From Periplaneta americana (lineage: Eukaryota; Arthropoda; Insecta; Blattodea; Blattidae): a DNA stretch of 64,000 nt. Made by a program: the position numbers and the translations under genes. Location of the stretch: contig NC_091120.1 in assembly GCF_040183065.1 (NCBI RefSeq), forward strand, positions 72,256,708 to 72,320,707. Reading direction: 5' to 3'. The notes under the pieces are model-generated. The model worked only from the letters and a program-made list of their open reading frames with translations, was not told the DNA's origin and did not search any database. Of this stretch, positions 34,701 through 42,953 are shown piece by piece. Every line of letters starts with the position of its first letter. Within the stretch, counting starts at the first letter, position 1.

Positions 34701-37700
34701 TAAATGTGTGTAGGAAATTCATATCGTCGAACTTGGGGAAGTATTACAGGTTCCATGATCGGGGTCTTATTGCCCAAAATCTGAAGAATCACTCTGTTGG
34801 CTACATTATGACTGGCTAACTCAAACATATATACCCAACAAAGTTGCTTTTCAGGTCTTCAATAGTACCACCATGCTAACGGAAGCTGCGAGTGTTGACA
34901 ATTTCTCAACGCTGGATCGGAAACCTAAAATTCTGTTTCTGAATACAATCACGAAGAAATACTAAAATATTAAGTTGTTTTTTAAATATTTTCAGTAAAA
35001 TATTTTGAAATTAAACGTTCAAATTAGTATATTTCATTCTTGGAGATGTTTTTGGGTATACGTTCATTGTCTCACGCAAAAACATGATCGTCTGTAAGCA
35101 GAAATGTTTCTATGCCAAATTTAATTGGTTGAAATTATCAACAATATCTAGATTTTCAAAATATTATTTTCACTTATAAACCGACTGGCAAATTTCTTCT
35201 GTGCAGGTATTGATGCCTTGGTCTACCATTGGAACAAGCATGGTGACTATGTACCCTAATACTGTATAAAAGTATATATACCTGTGAAATAAAGTTTGTT
35301 CATAAGAGCTCTTGTTATTACCTTACTTTTTTAAGAGTCCTCGTACAAAGTCAGACTCGCCAGAATTTCAGTCCGATCTTTGGTGATTTTCTCTTCAACA
35401 GCAGGCATAGGCACGTTGCACCTTTGTGACAAGGCAGCTTTGTCGAAGTGATTTAGTACCGGTACCACTGAGTTCCTCCTGGGAAAATAGTATCGCTGAA
35501 ACAATTTAAATTCCTTATCTACTCGTATCTTGTGAACTATCAGCCTAGCGGACACAGAAATATGTTAGGTCTCAAGAAATCGCTTAATCACATTCGCCTA
35601 ACTAACCAGTTCAAATCACAAGCTAAATATTAAATGAGATGACAACAACATTAATCGAATTATATAACCATATTAATGAGAATGGTATTTCGTAATTCCA
35701 CTTCCCAGTGGGAATTAGAAGAAATACTCTATAAAATATGTTTTATCATTTATTCATGACTCTCTTTATTTAGTCTTTTATTTGTTTTCAAACGAGAGTA
35801 ACTTAAGTCTTACCGATATTACCTAAGGCAACTGTCGATAAATTACTCCTACTGTAATAATTTTGCATTCAATTCTGTAAAGATGTTAACACCATCTAAA
35901 AATGAAGTAGAAAAGGAGGCTGGGTGAGAATCGAACTCCTATAGTAGCTCATGCGTTTATGAATTTTCCTCCTTGGCTAAATTTACTGGCTCAAGACAGG
36001 ATGCATTCCTTAAGTTCATAACTGCTGTTTCAAATACAATTTAGCAAAGATTAGGTCAGTCACAAAGAGAAAAATAAAATAAAAATCTTCAAATCCGAAA
36101 TTACTAAACAAGTAAATCACGCCTAATAATATTTCCAACATATTTCCATCAACTATAATTAGAATTTTTTATTTTTCAACTTGTTGAAGCAAATTGAAGA
36201 AATGCAGTAGCAATAAAATTCTTCGACTTGATATTTTCGCAAACCCGAATCGGACTCACTTAAGACCAACTCATTAACTTTTTTAATAAATGTATGTATC
36301 TCTTGCAGGGACAACCACTTCTGATGCTACCTTACGTCACCATCGGCCTGGCGCTTCTGCTCGCAGTGACTCTGGCATTCTTTACGGTCGTCATCGCAGG
36401 AGAAACAGCTCGTTTCTTCAATCCCCGAGGACTGATCGTTGGCACAGTCGTATATAGTCAGTAAACCTTTCTTGTGTTTTCCTTTTTGTTTCTCCTTGAA
36501 CACATTCGTTCACCGTTCAAAAAGATTCTCATATTAATACACGACTAAAACACTCTCTACATAGTCAGGCTATAACTGATGCTTAGTCAAGAACACTAAC
36601 GTTAGCGCTATTTTGAAGTACCATAATAAGTAACTTATAAATATTACTTCAAAAATAGCGCTAACGTTACAGTTTGGCTTTAATGTATACAACCTACGTT
36701 TGTTGTAAAATATTCTTATGGTTTGGGTTCACTAAAACATCGAGTCTGCCTTAGTGAGAATTTAAAATATAAAATTTTGTTACCTCTTATTATTTGTTGT
36801 ATTTTGTTTAGGGAACTCTATGATGAACTTCAGCATCAAATAAAATTGATCATTGTTACCTATTGGCAGTAATAACTAATTCTATTTTCCTGACTAATTG
36901 GCCAACTTTAAAAATCTTTTTGTAATAGAAAATTTTTTTATCTCTTAACCGTTAACTGATAACTGATTACTTTCCAATCCCTATATTGGAGTTTTGGACC
37001 TCCTTACAGTACTCATGTAAATTTTACATTATTCGCCCTCAGATTTTATCGTTATACATAGAACAAACCACAATGTTCTAGTTTTAACAGTGTCCAGTCA
37101 CTAATGTGACCATTACTCGTAATGTCAAAAAATTAATCTTTTAAGTATATTCTTTTATTCGAAAATTATTTAGCTGAAGTTCAAGTTCCAAGTTTTTGCC
37201 ACAACTTCTAAATTACTTACTCTTATTTGTTTTAAAGAAATAATAAAATAAAAATATGAATTCTCTGCGTTTGTCTGAATCAAAATGTAAAACCAATGCA
37301 GTTTTTTTATTATAGCATGAGTCAAGAACCCAGATTATATTAAACAAATTTTATTCCAATATAATTTTAACCAAGAATCCTCTCCAAATTAATAAAAAAA
37401 ATTGTATTGGACTTATAGTTTGGTTTTAAACATATCAAACACCTTTTAATCTGTATTTACTCTCAATTTTATTTTATTTTTGTCTGTATTGGAATCCCCT
37501 CCTGAGCACGAGTCTTACTCATTCAGGAGTGGGCTAGTTTATCTTCATTGTATTAACTTTTATTCATTTCAAACTTACTAGCAATAAAAAATATCCGCCT
37601 ATTGGTATCATTTCTTGCAGTGGTGGCCATGTACTTCTGGGTAACAGTGTACAACTATTACCGGGAGTTAACAGAGAGGCTTCACGCTGAAGCTGTGTAG
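20764..37700 (+). CDS. gene B: small four-pass (tetraspan) membrane protein, five coding exons, 163 aa
   Basis: Joining 20764-20868, 27613-27688, 31464-31546, 36309-36456 and 37621-37700 gives one open frame. Every junction has GT/AG sites in matching phase (0, 1, 0, 1). The N-terminus carries the SLRSGTIRIGWLG motif. Hydrophobic segments lie at about residues 28-52, 66-86, 92-117 and 128-151, with the last entering YFWVTVYNYYREL. Both ends are predicted cytoplasmic, with an 11-residue tail after the last motif. Length and layout resemble the arthropod-specific tetraspan family I recall as DUF4728, to which Drosophila pasiflora-type septate-junction proteins may belong. That assignment is unverified. 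Gene A and remnant C are paralogues on the same strand. The start chosen is the first ATG after the acceptor at 20755; an ATG three codons later is possible. Confidence 0.8.
20963..21075. repeat. (GTA)n/(GCA)n microsatellite in gene B intron 1
   Basis: A GTA trinucleotide run passing into GCA repeats. The leucine-only frame on the minus strand is an artefact of this repeat. Confidence 0.95.
21128..22440. mobile_element. hAT-type non-autonomous element, 1313 bp, in gene B intron 1
   Basis: Ends TAGACCTCTGCATT (left) and inverted TAGAGCTCTGCATT (right), with the perfect 8-bp direct repeat GTTACTTA at 21120-21127 and 22441-22448. The subterminal parts are rich in CGATCGG-like motifs on both sides (21160-21290 and 22230-22420). 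The interior is AT-rich and holds no transposase motif. Confidence 0.85.
22449..22497 (-). mobile_element. LINE (family A) scrap
   Basis: 'gccatcggtccctatcctga' and 'gcaagattaacc' match the 3' end of LINE family A at 5138-5170. Only about 50 bases remain next to the hAT element. Confidence 0.6.
22679..23011 (-). repeat. tRNA-derived SINE (family 1), with a partial copy joined on the left
   Basis: A fairly complete minus-strand copy covers about 22745-23011: tail 'aggttattttacaacgc', body 'atgccggtgaaatgaatccg', 'ccaggtaacttg', B-box region, and 'ccgttactccacagcggtgg' head. A partial piece of the same body (22679-22740) precedes it. Confidence 0.85.
23071..23640. mobile_element. PIF/Harbinger-type MITE, 570 bp, target duplication TTA
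   Basis: Left end GAGCCCCTTCAGACGAAGCC and inverted right end GGGCACCTTCAGACAAGGCC, with TTA directly repeated at 23068-23070 and 23641-23643. A 3-bp TWA-type duplication is characteristic of PIF/Harbinger elements. It contains no transposase. Confidence 0.8.
23644..25738. other. unassigned intronic DNA (gene B intron 1)
   Basis: About 2.1 kb of AT-rich sequence. I found no exon-like open frame with splice sites and no repeat family that I know. Confidence 0.4.
25739..25799. repeat. (AAT)n microsatellite
   Basis: About twenty uninterrupted AAT units in gene B intron 1. Confidence 0.95.
26075..26436 (+). repeat. tRNA-derived SINE (family 2), nearly full length
   Basis: The plus-strand head 'cgccgtggcgtcatggtat' with a D-arm/A-box-like segment and a degraded B box ('ctgattcgtgtcctcatg') is followed by a body of about 270 bases ('gggaccggtacccacccag', 'ggttggatgatcgtcc', 'gggctgtggcgccacgg') and an A/T-rich tail. 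The family is distinct from family 1. I recall it from cockroach and termite sequences but cannot verify that. Confidence 0.8.
26437..26850. other. unassigned intronic DNA
   Basis: An open frame at 26591-26851 shows no motif. Nothing recognised. Confidence 0.35.
26851..27030 (-). mobile_element. LINE (family B) 3'-end fragment
   Basis: The 'gcccaagggcaagtctttca' start and the 'cttattctgctccgaaattt' block match the copy at 27722-28000, in the same orientation. No coding motif is intact. Confidence 0.7.
27031..27371. other. unassigned intronic DNA
   Basis: Nothing recognised before the MITE. Confidence 0.35.
27372..27553. mobile_element. 182-bp MITE with 7-bp target duplication GTATTAG
   Basis: CACAGTCTAGTATATACAGT at the left end matches the inverted right end, with a further block of about 10 bases inside. 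GTATTAG is directly repeated at 27365-27371 and 27554-27560. The superfamily is undecided: 7 bp is unusual, and the CACAGT start resembles but does not match Transib ends. It ends 59 bases before gene B exon 2. Confidence 0.82.
27613..27688 (+). CDS. gene B exon 2, transmembrane segment 1
   Basis: Acceptor AG at 27611-27612 after 'cctgttcac'. It enters in phase 0 (GCT) and leaves in phase 1 (a lone G) before gtgagc. It encodes the hydrophobic TVLTMMAAVLELASLGL stretch. The split codon completes as Asp with exon 3. Confidence 0.8.
27722..28000 (-). mobile_element. LINE (family B) 3' part
   Basis: The minus strand encodes the C-terminal block SYWLRRNCLLKDSLEGMVKG followed by RRRYQMIDNIQIY, then a stop and the 3' end with a (TGAA)n tail complement at 27715-27727. 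It sits only about 30 bases after the gene B exon 2 donor. Confidence 0.82.
28001..29097. other. unassigned intronic DNA (gene B intron 2)
   Basis: Contains an A run near 28619. No exon or repeat recognised. Confidence 0.4.
29098..29158. repeat. (TTA)n microsatellite
   Basis: Interrupted TTA/TTG run. Confidence 0.9.
29215..29985 (-). mobile_element. LINE (family B) reverse transcriptase fragment
   Basis: From the high-coordinate end on the minus strand: KEKIARDAIGLLRRIGE, then VYVVFVDLKKAM (the FVDLxKA motif that holds the first catalytic Asp), RLFCNLYTKRVKVRIGEKMS, IGRGIRQECPLPPTLFNI, LEDLVNNCFQNMGGV and a truncated IKCIRF just before the expected (F/Y)ADD box. Instead of ADD the frame ends, and 29240-29530 continues with the later thumb region. 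The GC in RQGCPL has become EC. It is inactive. Confidence 0.85.
30135..30298 (+). repeat. possible retroelement 3' UTR with AATAA-rich tail
   Basis: 'ttggacggctatcatttcg' through 'ctgttgtccagcacacaaat' followed by aataataaataaataaaa looks like the 3' untranslated end of a non-LTR element, by remembered pattern only. Confidence 0.35.
30300..31463. other. unassigned intronic DNA (gene B intron 2)
   Basis: The T/C-rich end of the intron (31430-31463) precedes exon 3. Otherwise nothing recognised. Confidence 0.4.
31464..31546 (+). CDS. gene B exon 3, transmembrane segment 2
   Basis: Acceptor cttacccgcag; enters after one base of a codon and leaves in phase 0 at CGT before gtgagt. It encodes KWPCFLTF, then a hydrophobic stretch ending LLLYGAYR. 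It is 83 bases long, so skipping it would shift the frame. Confidence 0.82.
31653..31840. mobile_element. 188-bp MITE in gene B intron 3, TA flanks
   Basis: Left end TAGCTCGTGCGGAACCTGG continues into TGAAGCTTG and matches the inverted right end CAGCTCGAACGGAACCTGG plus TGAAGCTTG. TA lies on both sides (31651-31652, 31841-31842). This fits a Tc1/mariner-mobilised MITE. Confidence 0.7.
32110..32400 (-). mobile_element. LINE (family C) 3' fragment
   Basis: The minus strand reads RMKKVEKTARVARNKIPFG and KRSIGRPKRRQDD. The GRPxxRxxD motif is typical of the C-terminal end of some non-LTR ORF2 proteins. Probably the same family as 51597-51880. Confidence 0.6.
32437..33232. mobile_element. Tigger-type MITE, 796 bp, target duplication TA
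   Basis: Left end CAGTGAAACCTCTCTTTACG and inverted right end CAGTGAAACATTTCATTTACG-like, with TA at 32435-32436 and 33233-33234. Reiterated 'acggacac/atgcggacag' blocks lie inside each end. No transposase frame remains. Confidence 0.85.
33235..35920. other. unassigned intronic DNA (gene B intron 3)
   Basis: The only structure I see is an imperfect short inverted repeat pair at about 34160-34301 (gcatttacatggtgccag against the complement of caactggaactgtgtaaacg), which could be a small MITE. Confidence 0.35.
35921..35990 (-). repeat. tRNA-like relic
   Basis: The minus strand reads a T-arm/B-box-like 'ggagttcgattctcaccca' with an A-box-like segment about 50 bases upstream. The acceptor stem does not close. 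Probably an old SINE head. Confidence 0.4.
36309..36456 (+). CDS. gene B exon 4, transmembrane segment 3 and start of segment 4
   Basis: Acceptor ctcttgcag, entering in phase 0 (GGA) and ending after one base of a codon before gtcagt. It encodes LLMLPYVTIGLALLLAV and then TARFFNPRGLIVGTVVY. The equivalent exon of remnant C is 37701-37838. Confidence 0.83.
36593..36672. repeat. 80-bp hairpin in gene B intron 4
   Basis: Arms AACGTTAGCGCTATTTTGAAGT and its near-perfect complement (one extra T) enclose about 25 bases. It could be a tiny MITE or a transcribed hairpin. Confidence 0.7.
36673..37620. other. gene B intron 4, remainder
   Basis: AT-rich; ends in the acceptor 'tcatttcttgcag' of exon 5. 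Nothing else recognised. Confidence 0.5.
37621..37700 (+). CDS. gene B exon 5, end of transmembrane segment 4 and stop
   Basis: Acceptor at 37619-37620. It encodes VAMYFWVTVYNYYREL and a short tail TERLHAEAV, ending at TAG 37698-37700. The next base already belongs to a copy of exon 4. Confidence 0.83.
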
Positions 37701-37838
37701 TCCTGATGCTGCCCTACATCATCATTAGTTTGTTCGTGCTGCTGCTGGTCACGTGGGCCTTCTCCACCGTCATATTCGCCGACGAAAGTAGAGAGGTCTA
37801 CAACTGGAGGGGGCTCGTTGCGGGTGCTTTTGTGTACG
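37701..37838 (+). pseudogene. remnant C, copy of gene B exon 4
   Basis: Encodes LMLPYIIISLFVLLLVTW, then ESREVYNWRGLVAGAFVY, and ends in phase 1 before a good donor gtacgt, exactly like exon 4 of gene B. Its first codons and its own intron acceptor are missing: homology starts right after gene B's TAG. The AG of that stop could serve as an acceptor, but it enters in phase 1 rather than the expected phase 0 and has no pyrimidine tract. It could be 3' UTR of gene B, a relic, or part of an alternative transcript. Confidence 0.65.
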
Positions 37839-38933
37839 GTACGTCAAACTTTTGGACACGTCATCAAAGAGATCGGATTTCAATTTCCGGAATGTTTTAT
37901 GAGATTTCCAAAGAAAAAAACATCAATATAAAAGGCTACCTTTAAGTAATTCAGATTTTAAAAAATAAAAAGTCTAAAATAAAAAAACTGAGAAATCAAA
38001 GTTTAAACATCCACAATAAAATAAAAAAAATATGGAACCTGAACTATAAATCTGAATATAAATTTAATGTGAACTTGAACCTAAACAAACTGAAGTGGTG
38101 ATCTCATTAATATAGCTTAAACACTGCAGTATTTTAGGAACTATTGTCTTCCATTTATTGGACTTTGTTTCCTGCTTTCTCCGTCAGTGGTCTCTGCTGT
38201 AAAACGGTCTTGCTTCATCAAGCAGTATAATCACGAAAGGACTTAAGTACAAGGTAATTTATAAGCAAGCAAAACATTATTTTTTGTCAAAAAAAACTAT
38301 ACATAATTTCCGATTAAAATTTACACGTTTCTTAAGAGTTCAGTTCATTGTTTTACTAAATATGCTCTTATTCTCATTTTTTCGACTATAATTAAAATTT
38401 AGACATAAATAAAATAATTTACTGGTAACCAAGATAAAAAAAGATACTAATATACACAGTGTATCAAAACGATGGACCCAATTTCGAAACCCTACAGCTA
38501 TATCATAATGGCAGTAAGTTATAATAACACAACAAAGTAAAAATAGTTTTGTGAGTCGCCAAGTTTTACTCACCATCTTATAAATGCCCTGTGTCCTCCA
38601 AGGAAACATGGAGGCGATAGCTGAATCTGTCCCAAACTCTTCTCAGGACCTCAAAACCAATTTCTTGATCAATTTTAATATTAGGGTTCTCTTAAGCTAC
38701 AACACTTCTTACGTGAAAAATATGTTGTAACGATGTAGGATAGTTTCGAAGAACGTGTTGAACTAGAAAAATCGTTCTTAACCCTCAACTGATATTGCTT
38801 TTTAAATATACGTAAGGATATCTAGCCATATGGGTCTATATTGACCCATAGATACCAGTTAAGGTTAATGTGAATAACAAATATATTGAATTTCTAAATT
38901 AAGTAACGTGGTGGTGTGATTTCTCTGTTTCAG
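37839..38933. other. remnant C intron; possible gene B polyadenylation site
   Basis: AATAAA at 37964-37969 lies about 265 bases after gene B's stop and is a candidate 3' end. If it is used, the exon 4 copy would be part of the gene B 3' UTR. The interval ends in a good acceptor 'ttctctgtttcag'. Confidence 0.45.
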
Positions 38934-39052
38934 TTGTATCCACGTACTTCTGGCTCAAAGTCTACAATTACTATAGGCAGCTTTTGAGGCGAGTATATCC
39001 CGAAACGGGGTTTGAGCTTGAGGCCATAGAAGTTCAGAGCCAGTGGGTATGA
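38934..39052 (+). CDS. remnant C, copy of the last exon (transmembrane segment 4 and tail)
   Basis: Phase 1 acceptor as in genes A and B. It encodes VSTYFWLKVYNYYRQLLRR, then a tail of about 20 residues with VYPETGFELEAIEVQSQWV, closing at TGA 39050-39052. The frame is intact and joins 37701-37838 correctly, so the two exons were under coding constraint until recently or still are. Whether a start exon exists for this copy is unknown; none was found between 37838 and 38934 or before 37701. Confidence 0.65.
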
Positions 39053-40634
39053 AGATGATGGATACATCCGTCGGAAGATTCCTTAAAATTTAATCTGTTA
39101 TCATTCTCAATAATACTGCTCAGGAGCAATGGGTCTGACTGCATTTTAAGTATCGCTTCCTTCCATTTCAGTAATTTGAGATTTTTGTAAGTTATACTCA
39201 TATGATTCTTTTAAATGAATTCATAATACTAACGTAAACATAAATATGACGTAAAGGGTGACATAAGTAAGAAATCTGAACATTCAAAGTAAGAAAAAAT
39301 GAATTTATAAGCGAGATAACTAATACTACCAGTTCCCAAGTGATGTAAAATCGATAATGATGAGTACATTATTTGCTATGTCCGAGCCATGCTTTTTTTT
39401 TAAATTCTGTCATCGAATTTGGGTGTTAATTATTTTATTGAAGTAATGCTCAGTTCTATTTACTTTGAAGGACAGAGAACAAGCTGGAAAATAAGACCGT
39501 ATGGATTCATTTTACAGTTTTATTCGATTCTCAATCTTATATTATCACGTCACTTCTTTTCTATCTTCTGATTGGCTCTGATATACACTTGAACGAAAAA
39601 GCCTAGATCTACCAAGCTTCTAATTTTATATCATTACGGTTTCGTCTATGTGGTAGTGTTATGAATGATCACACTTAATACTGGTCCCATGTCACATGAC
39701 CGCTGAGCGCTGATATCGTCTCTGTCGTATTCAAGACATCGTATACGATTACGGAACAATTGGTATTGGGAGGGTCAAAGTATTCGTGGAGGGGTATAAT
39801 GCAGTTTGCTAGTTCGTGGAATCAACACCGGTCAATTTACACGGGACGGGTAGCAATGGTATGATTCATAACTACATACAACGTCAATATTATGTTTACG
39901 TTTGAGTATACTTTGTGAACGAGGCCTTACTCTAATCTTTAAATAAAATTAACCATTAACTCATTTCCAAATGAAAAATGAGATCGAAAAGGAGTATCTG
40001 CAACTGGGAAAGTGCTCCGAAATTTGTTCAACGTCACGTTCAAAACACATGGTGAGGTGAGGGGCAGCACATGGATAAATAATAATAAACATAATAAAAT
40101 TGACGAGCTGTAGAGAAGAAACCTTCGAAGAAAAAGTTTGTAGTTTTGTGTTGTTGAGGTGTGTATGGACATTTTGTACTATATGAAATAGAAACAAGCT
40201 GACGATAGGCAATGAAGTGATACAGCTATTGAGTGAAAGACTACATCACATGGCAGGAGTGAACTTTTACACAATGACTTCTACGAGTTATTAATCTCTT
40301 ACTATACTGCCTTCCATGCCTCGTTTTGATGGTTATTACTTTAAGCTTTTGACATTTGCATGTAAATGATTTGTACCAGTTCTTTCACAATAGAAATATA
40401 CAATGTTGCATTTCAGTTACTCATGTCACTTGACTTTCATATTTCGCTGGTTGACAATTAGTACGTTTTCTAAATGCATGTGACAGGTTTTAGTACTACA
40501 GGTCAAATACAAATGATTCATCAGGTTGCAATATGTTTGTGCTAATCATGAACCGAAAGAAAAACTCTGAAAGTTTACTTTTCTATTGTTGTACCTCTGG
40601 CGCGTGTAGACAGACGGCAGCATAAGCATAGTTT
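39053..40634. other. unassigned spacer 3' of the gene cluster
   Basis: An AATAAA at 39942-39947 could end a transcript of remnant C but is 890 bases away. No other gene or repeat recognised. Confidence 0.4.
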
Positions 40635-41240
40635 TCAAAAAGATGTCTATGCAGCAAAAAACATTCCCAGTTTTGGAATATGAAAAGCGTGCATTCCGGA
40701 GACAATAACCTGGAACTTCACCGCCAGGTCACTAAAGCATTCTGCGATGGCATCGTCAATTTAAGGCAACTGGTACTGTGAGTAAAGGTAAAATCAGTGG
40801 ACGCCCAAGCGTTTCTAATAAACAATGGAGCGAGTAAGGGCGAGTTTCATTCGCAGCTCTCAGAAATCCACATACCGCGCAATGGTTGTTTCCTCAAGTG
40901 ACTGAGCTGCAGCATATCGAAGAATAACATAGCTGAACACAGAAATCCCTCGCCGTTGGATTTGGCGATGCGCTGAAGATGGCTTAGCATTGTTATAGTG
41001 GCCTCCTAGATCCCCCGACTTAACGGTCTGTGATTTTTTCTTTGAGATGTGTAAAAGACATAGTGGGTACATACCACCACTACCAGTAACTTTGGTTGAG
41101 ATCAAGGATCATATTACAGATGCATTTACGACCATTACCTGGGATATACTACTGTGCGTATTGAACGAACTTCAATATCGCATCGATGTGTGTCGTGTAA
41201 CGACAGCAAGCCACATCATCGAACACTTATAAAGGTGTGT
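40635..41240 (+). pseudogene. mariner/IS630-like transposase remnant
   Basis: Fragments in varying frames follow the family order. An N-terminal piece has SMQQKTFPVLEYEKRAF and a helix-turn-helix-like RWHRQFKATGTVSKGK. A middle piece has PQVTELQHIEE. A C-terminal piece has VKDIVGTYHHYQ and NFNIASMCVV just before the end. The catalytic region is largely deleted and every frame has stops. Confidence 0.6.
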
Positions 41241-41358
41241 CCGAAACTTGGACAGTTTGTTTATTTTTATGTACCATACATTATTGTAAGTGTTATATTT
41301 TTCTTCATGCAGCCGCTTAAAACCTGATAAATAATTTGTAATTGTCCTATATACACTG

Positions 41359-41583
41359 TCCGTGGAATCTATACAGTGCCAGTTACAAAACAAGACTTCT
41401 GCGCAACTGGCGTCATAGATGACTGGTCCAACGAGTAGTCAGGGCGGGAAAGGAATGATGTAGGAGAGGAACACTATATGAACTCTCGCCCGCTCGCTAG
41501 CTATCTTGGCAAAGGGAAGGGAGCAGGCTCCGCCCTCTCCCCTGTGACAGCATACACAGCTTTACTCTACAGAATCCACGGAT
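41359..41583. mobile_element. possible MITE, about 225 bp
   Basis: TCCGTGGAATCTATACAG on the left and the complement TCCGTGGATTCTGTAGAG on the right. The exact ends and target duplication are unclear. Confidence 0.45.
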
Positions 41584-41913
41584 GATCTAGATAATAGAAA
41601 TAAAAATAATAATGTGACTCCTGGTGTGCACCTCAGCAATGCTTGATCGTACCTCTTCCCTTGCGGTACACTCGAGTGCATTAATGGTCGGACAGTATAA
41701 ACAACAAATTCTCTTTCTTTCCCGAGCACAAGAACAACCAGTAAGCTATTTGGTAGCGACTTTTGTGTTTAGTGTGCGAAGGAGGGCAGTCACTGTTAGA
41801 ATTACTGACTAAATGTTTCCGAATAATGAATATTTTATATGGGGTAACAAAAATACAACAAATTATATTTTAGCGTCGATTCCAAATAAAGGAATGTATT
41901 TCAATTTAATACT

Positions 41914-42393
41914 TTTTAATTGGCTTATTTTACGACGCTTCATCAACTGCTATGGCTATCCTGGCGTCTGAATGAAATGAAGGTGATAACGCCATAGAAA
42001 TGAGTCCAGGTTCCAGCGCCGAAAGTTACTTAGCATTTTCTCTTAATGGGATGAAAGAAAACCCCGGAAACCCCTCAACCAGGTAAAAGCTGGTCTACAA
42101 TAAACCGGGAACGGAAACAACAACGAGAATGAGAACGAAAGTATTGTTAAAATAAATATATTTAAATGTGAGCATTCACAATGAGCTTGCCGGAGCCCGG
42201 GAACGGGAATGTGAAAGTTAAATGTGATTGCTCACATTTAAATATATTTATTATAACAATATTTCCGTTCTCGTTCTAGTTTCCGTTCCCGGTTTATTGT
42301 GAACTATCCTTAACTTGTTCCAATCTGGGATTTGAACCTGGGCCCGCTCGTTTCACCGTCAGGCATTCTGAATGTTACACCACAGCAATGGAC
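41914..42393 (-). repeat. tRNA-derived SINE (family 1) with 11-bp target duplication
   Basis: AATTTAATACT is repeated at 41903-41913 and 42394-42404, marking the insertion. The SINE reads on the minus strand: head 'cattgctgtggtgtaacatt', B-box-like 'ggttcaaatcccag', body and tail 'cgtcgtaaaataagcc'. It is about 224 bases longer than normal because a MITE sits in it. Confidence 0.88.
42087..42310. mobile_element. PIF/Harbinger-type MITE nested in the SINE, target duplication TAA
   Basis: Left and inverted right ends share ACAATAAACCGGGAACGG and further inner blocks (TCTCGTTCT, AAATATATTTA). TAA lies at 42084-42086 and 42311-42313. Removing the element rejoins the SINE as 'caggtaacttgttcc', which matches the intact copies and confirms the boundaries. 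Confidence 0.85.
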
Positions 42394-42805
42394 AATTTAA
42401 TACTAAGTGGCTCGTAAATTATAAAATACCTGGCACTGGTATATTGGGGTGGGGATGTGGTAGGTAGCATTTGTGAATATGGATATTTTATATAGAGTAA
42501 TAAAAAGTACAACATAAGTTGTATTTCAGCGTCGATTTAAAAATAAAAGAGTACATTTTAATTTAACACTAAGTGGCTCTTAAAATAGAAACATAATATC
42601 TGCCACCCGTGCAATGGGAAAGGTGTGTGGTAGGTAGCATTTGTTTAATGAACAATTAATATTTTATAAGTAGTAACAAAACACATAACATAAATTACAT
42701 TTCAGCGGCGATTCCAAAATAAAAGAGTAAATTTTAAATCAATACTTACCGGAAATATATCTGCCACTCGTACATTGGGGAGGGGTGTGGTAGGTAGCAT
42801 TTGTT

Positions 42806-42953
42806 TTTAGCTCCCGACCACCAATAGACTCGAGTGTACTGGCTTCGAGGTGTTCACAGAAGCGTACGTCACACTTGTATACAAGGTGGTACAAGTGTTA
42901 AAATCGTCCCACTTGAGTATACGTAGTTTGGTACAAGGTAATATTCCTCCAAT
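42806..42953. other. unassigned
   Basis: Short stretch before the MULE fragment; may belong to it. Confidence 0.3.

Larger units (their letters stand above)
41813..42805. repeat. tandem repeat, about three units of ~176 bp, first unit split by a SINE
   Basis: Recurring landmarks are 'atattttata(t/a)' (41829, 42484, 42659), 'cagcg(t/g)cgatt' and 'gtgtggtaggtagcatttgt'. The second and third units are spaced by 176 bases. The first unit is interrupted between 41913 and 42394 by the SINE. Outside the SINE the units show roughly 75-80% identity by eye. Confidence 0.75.
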
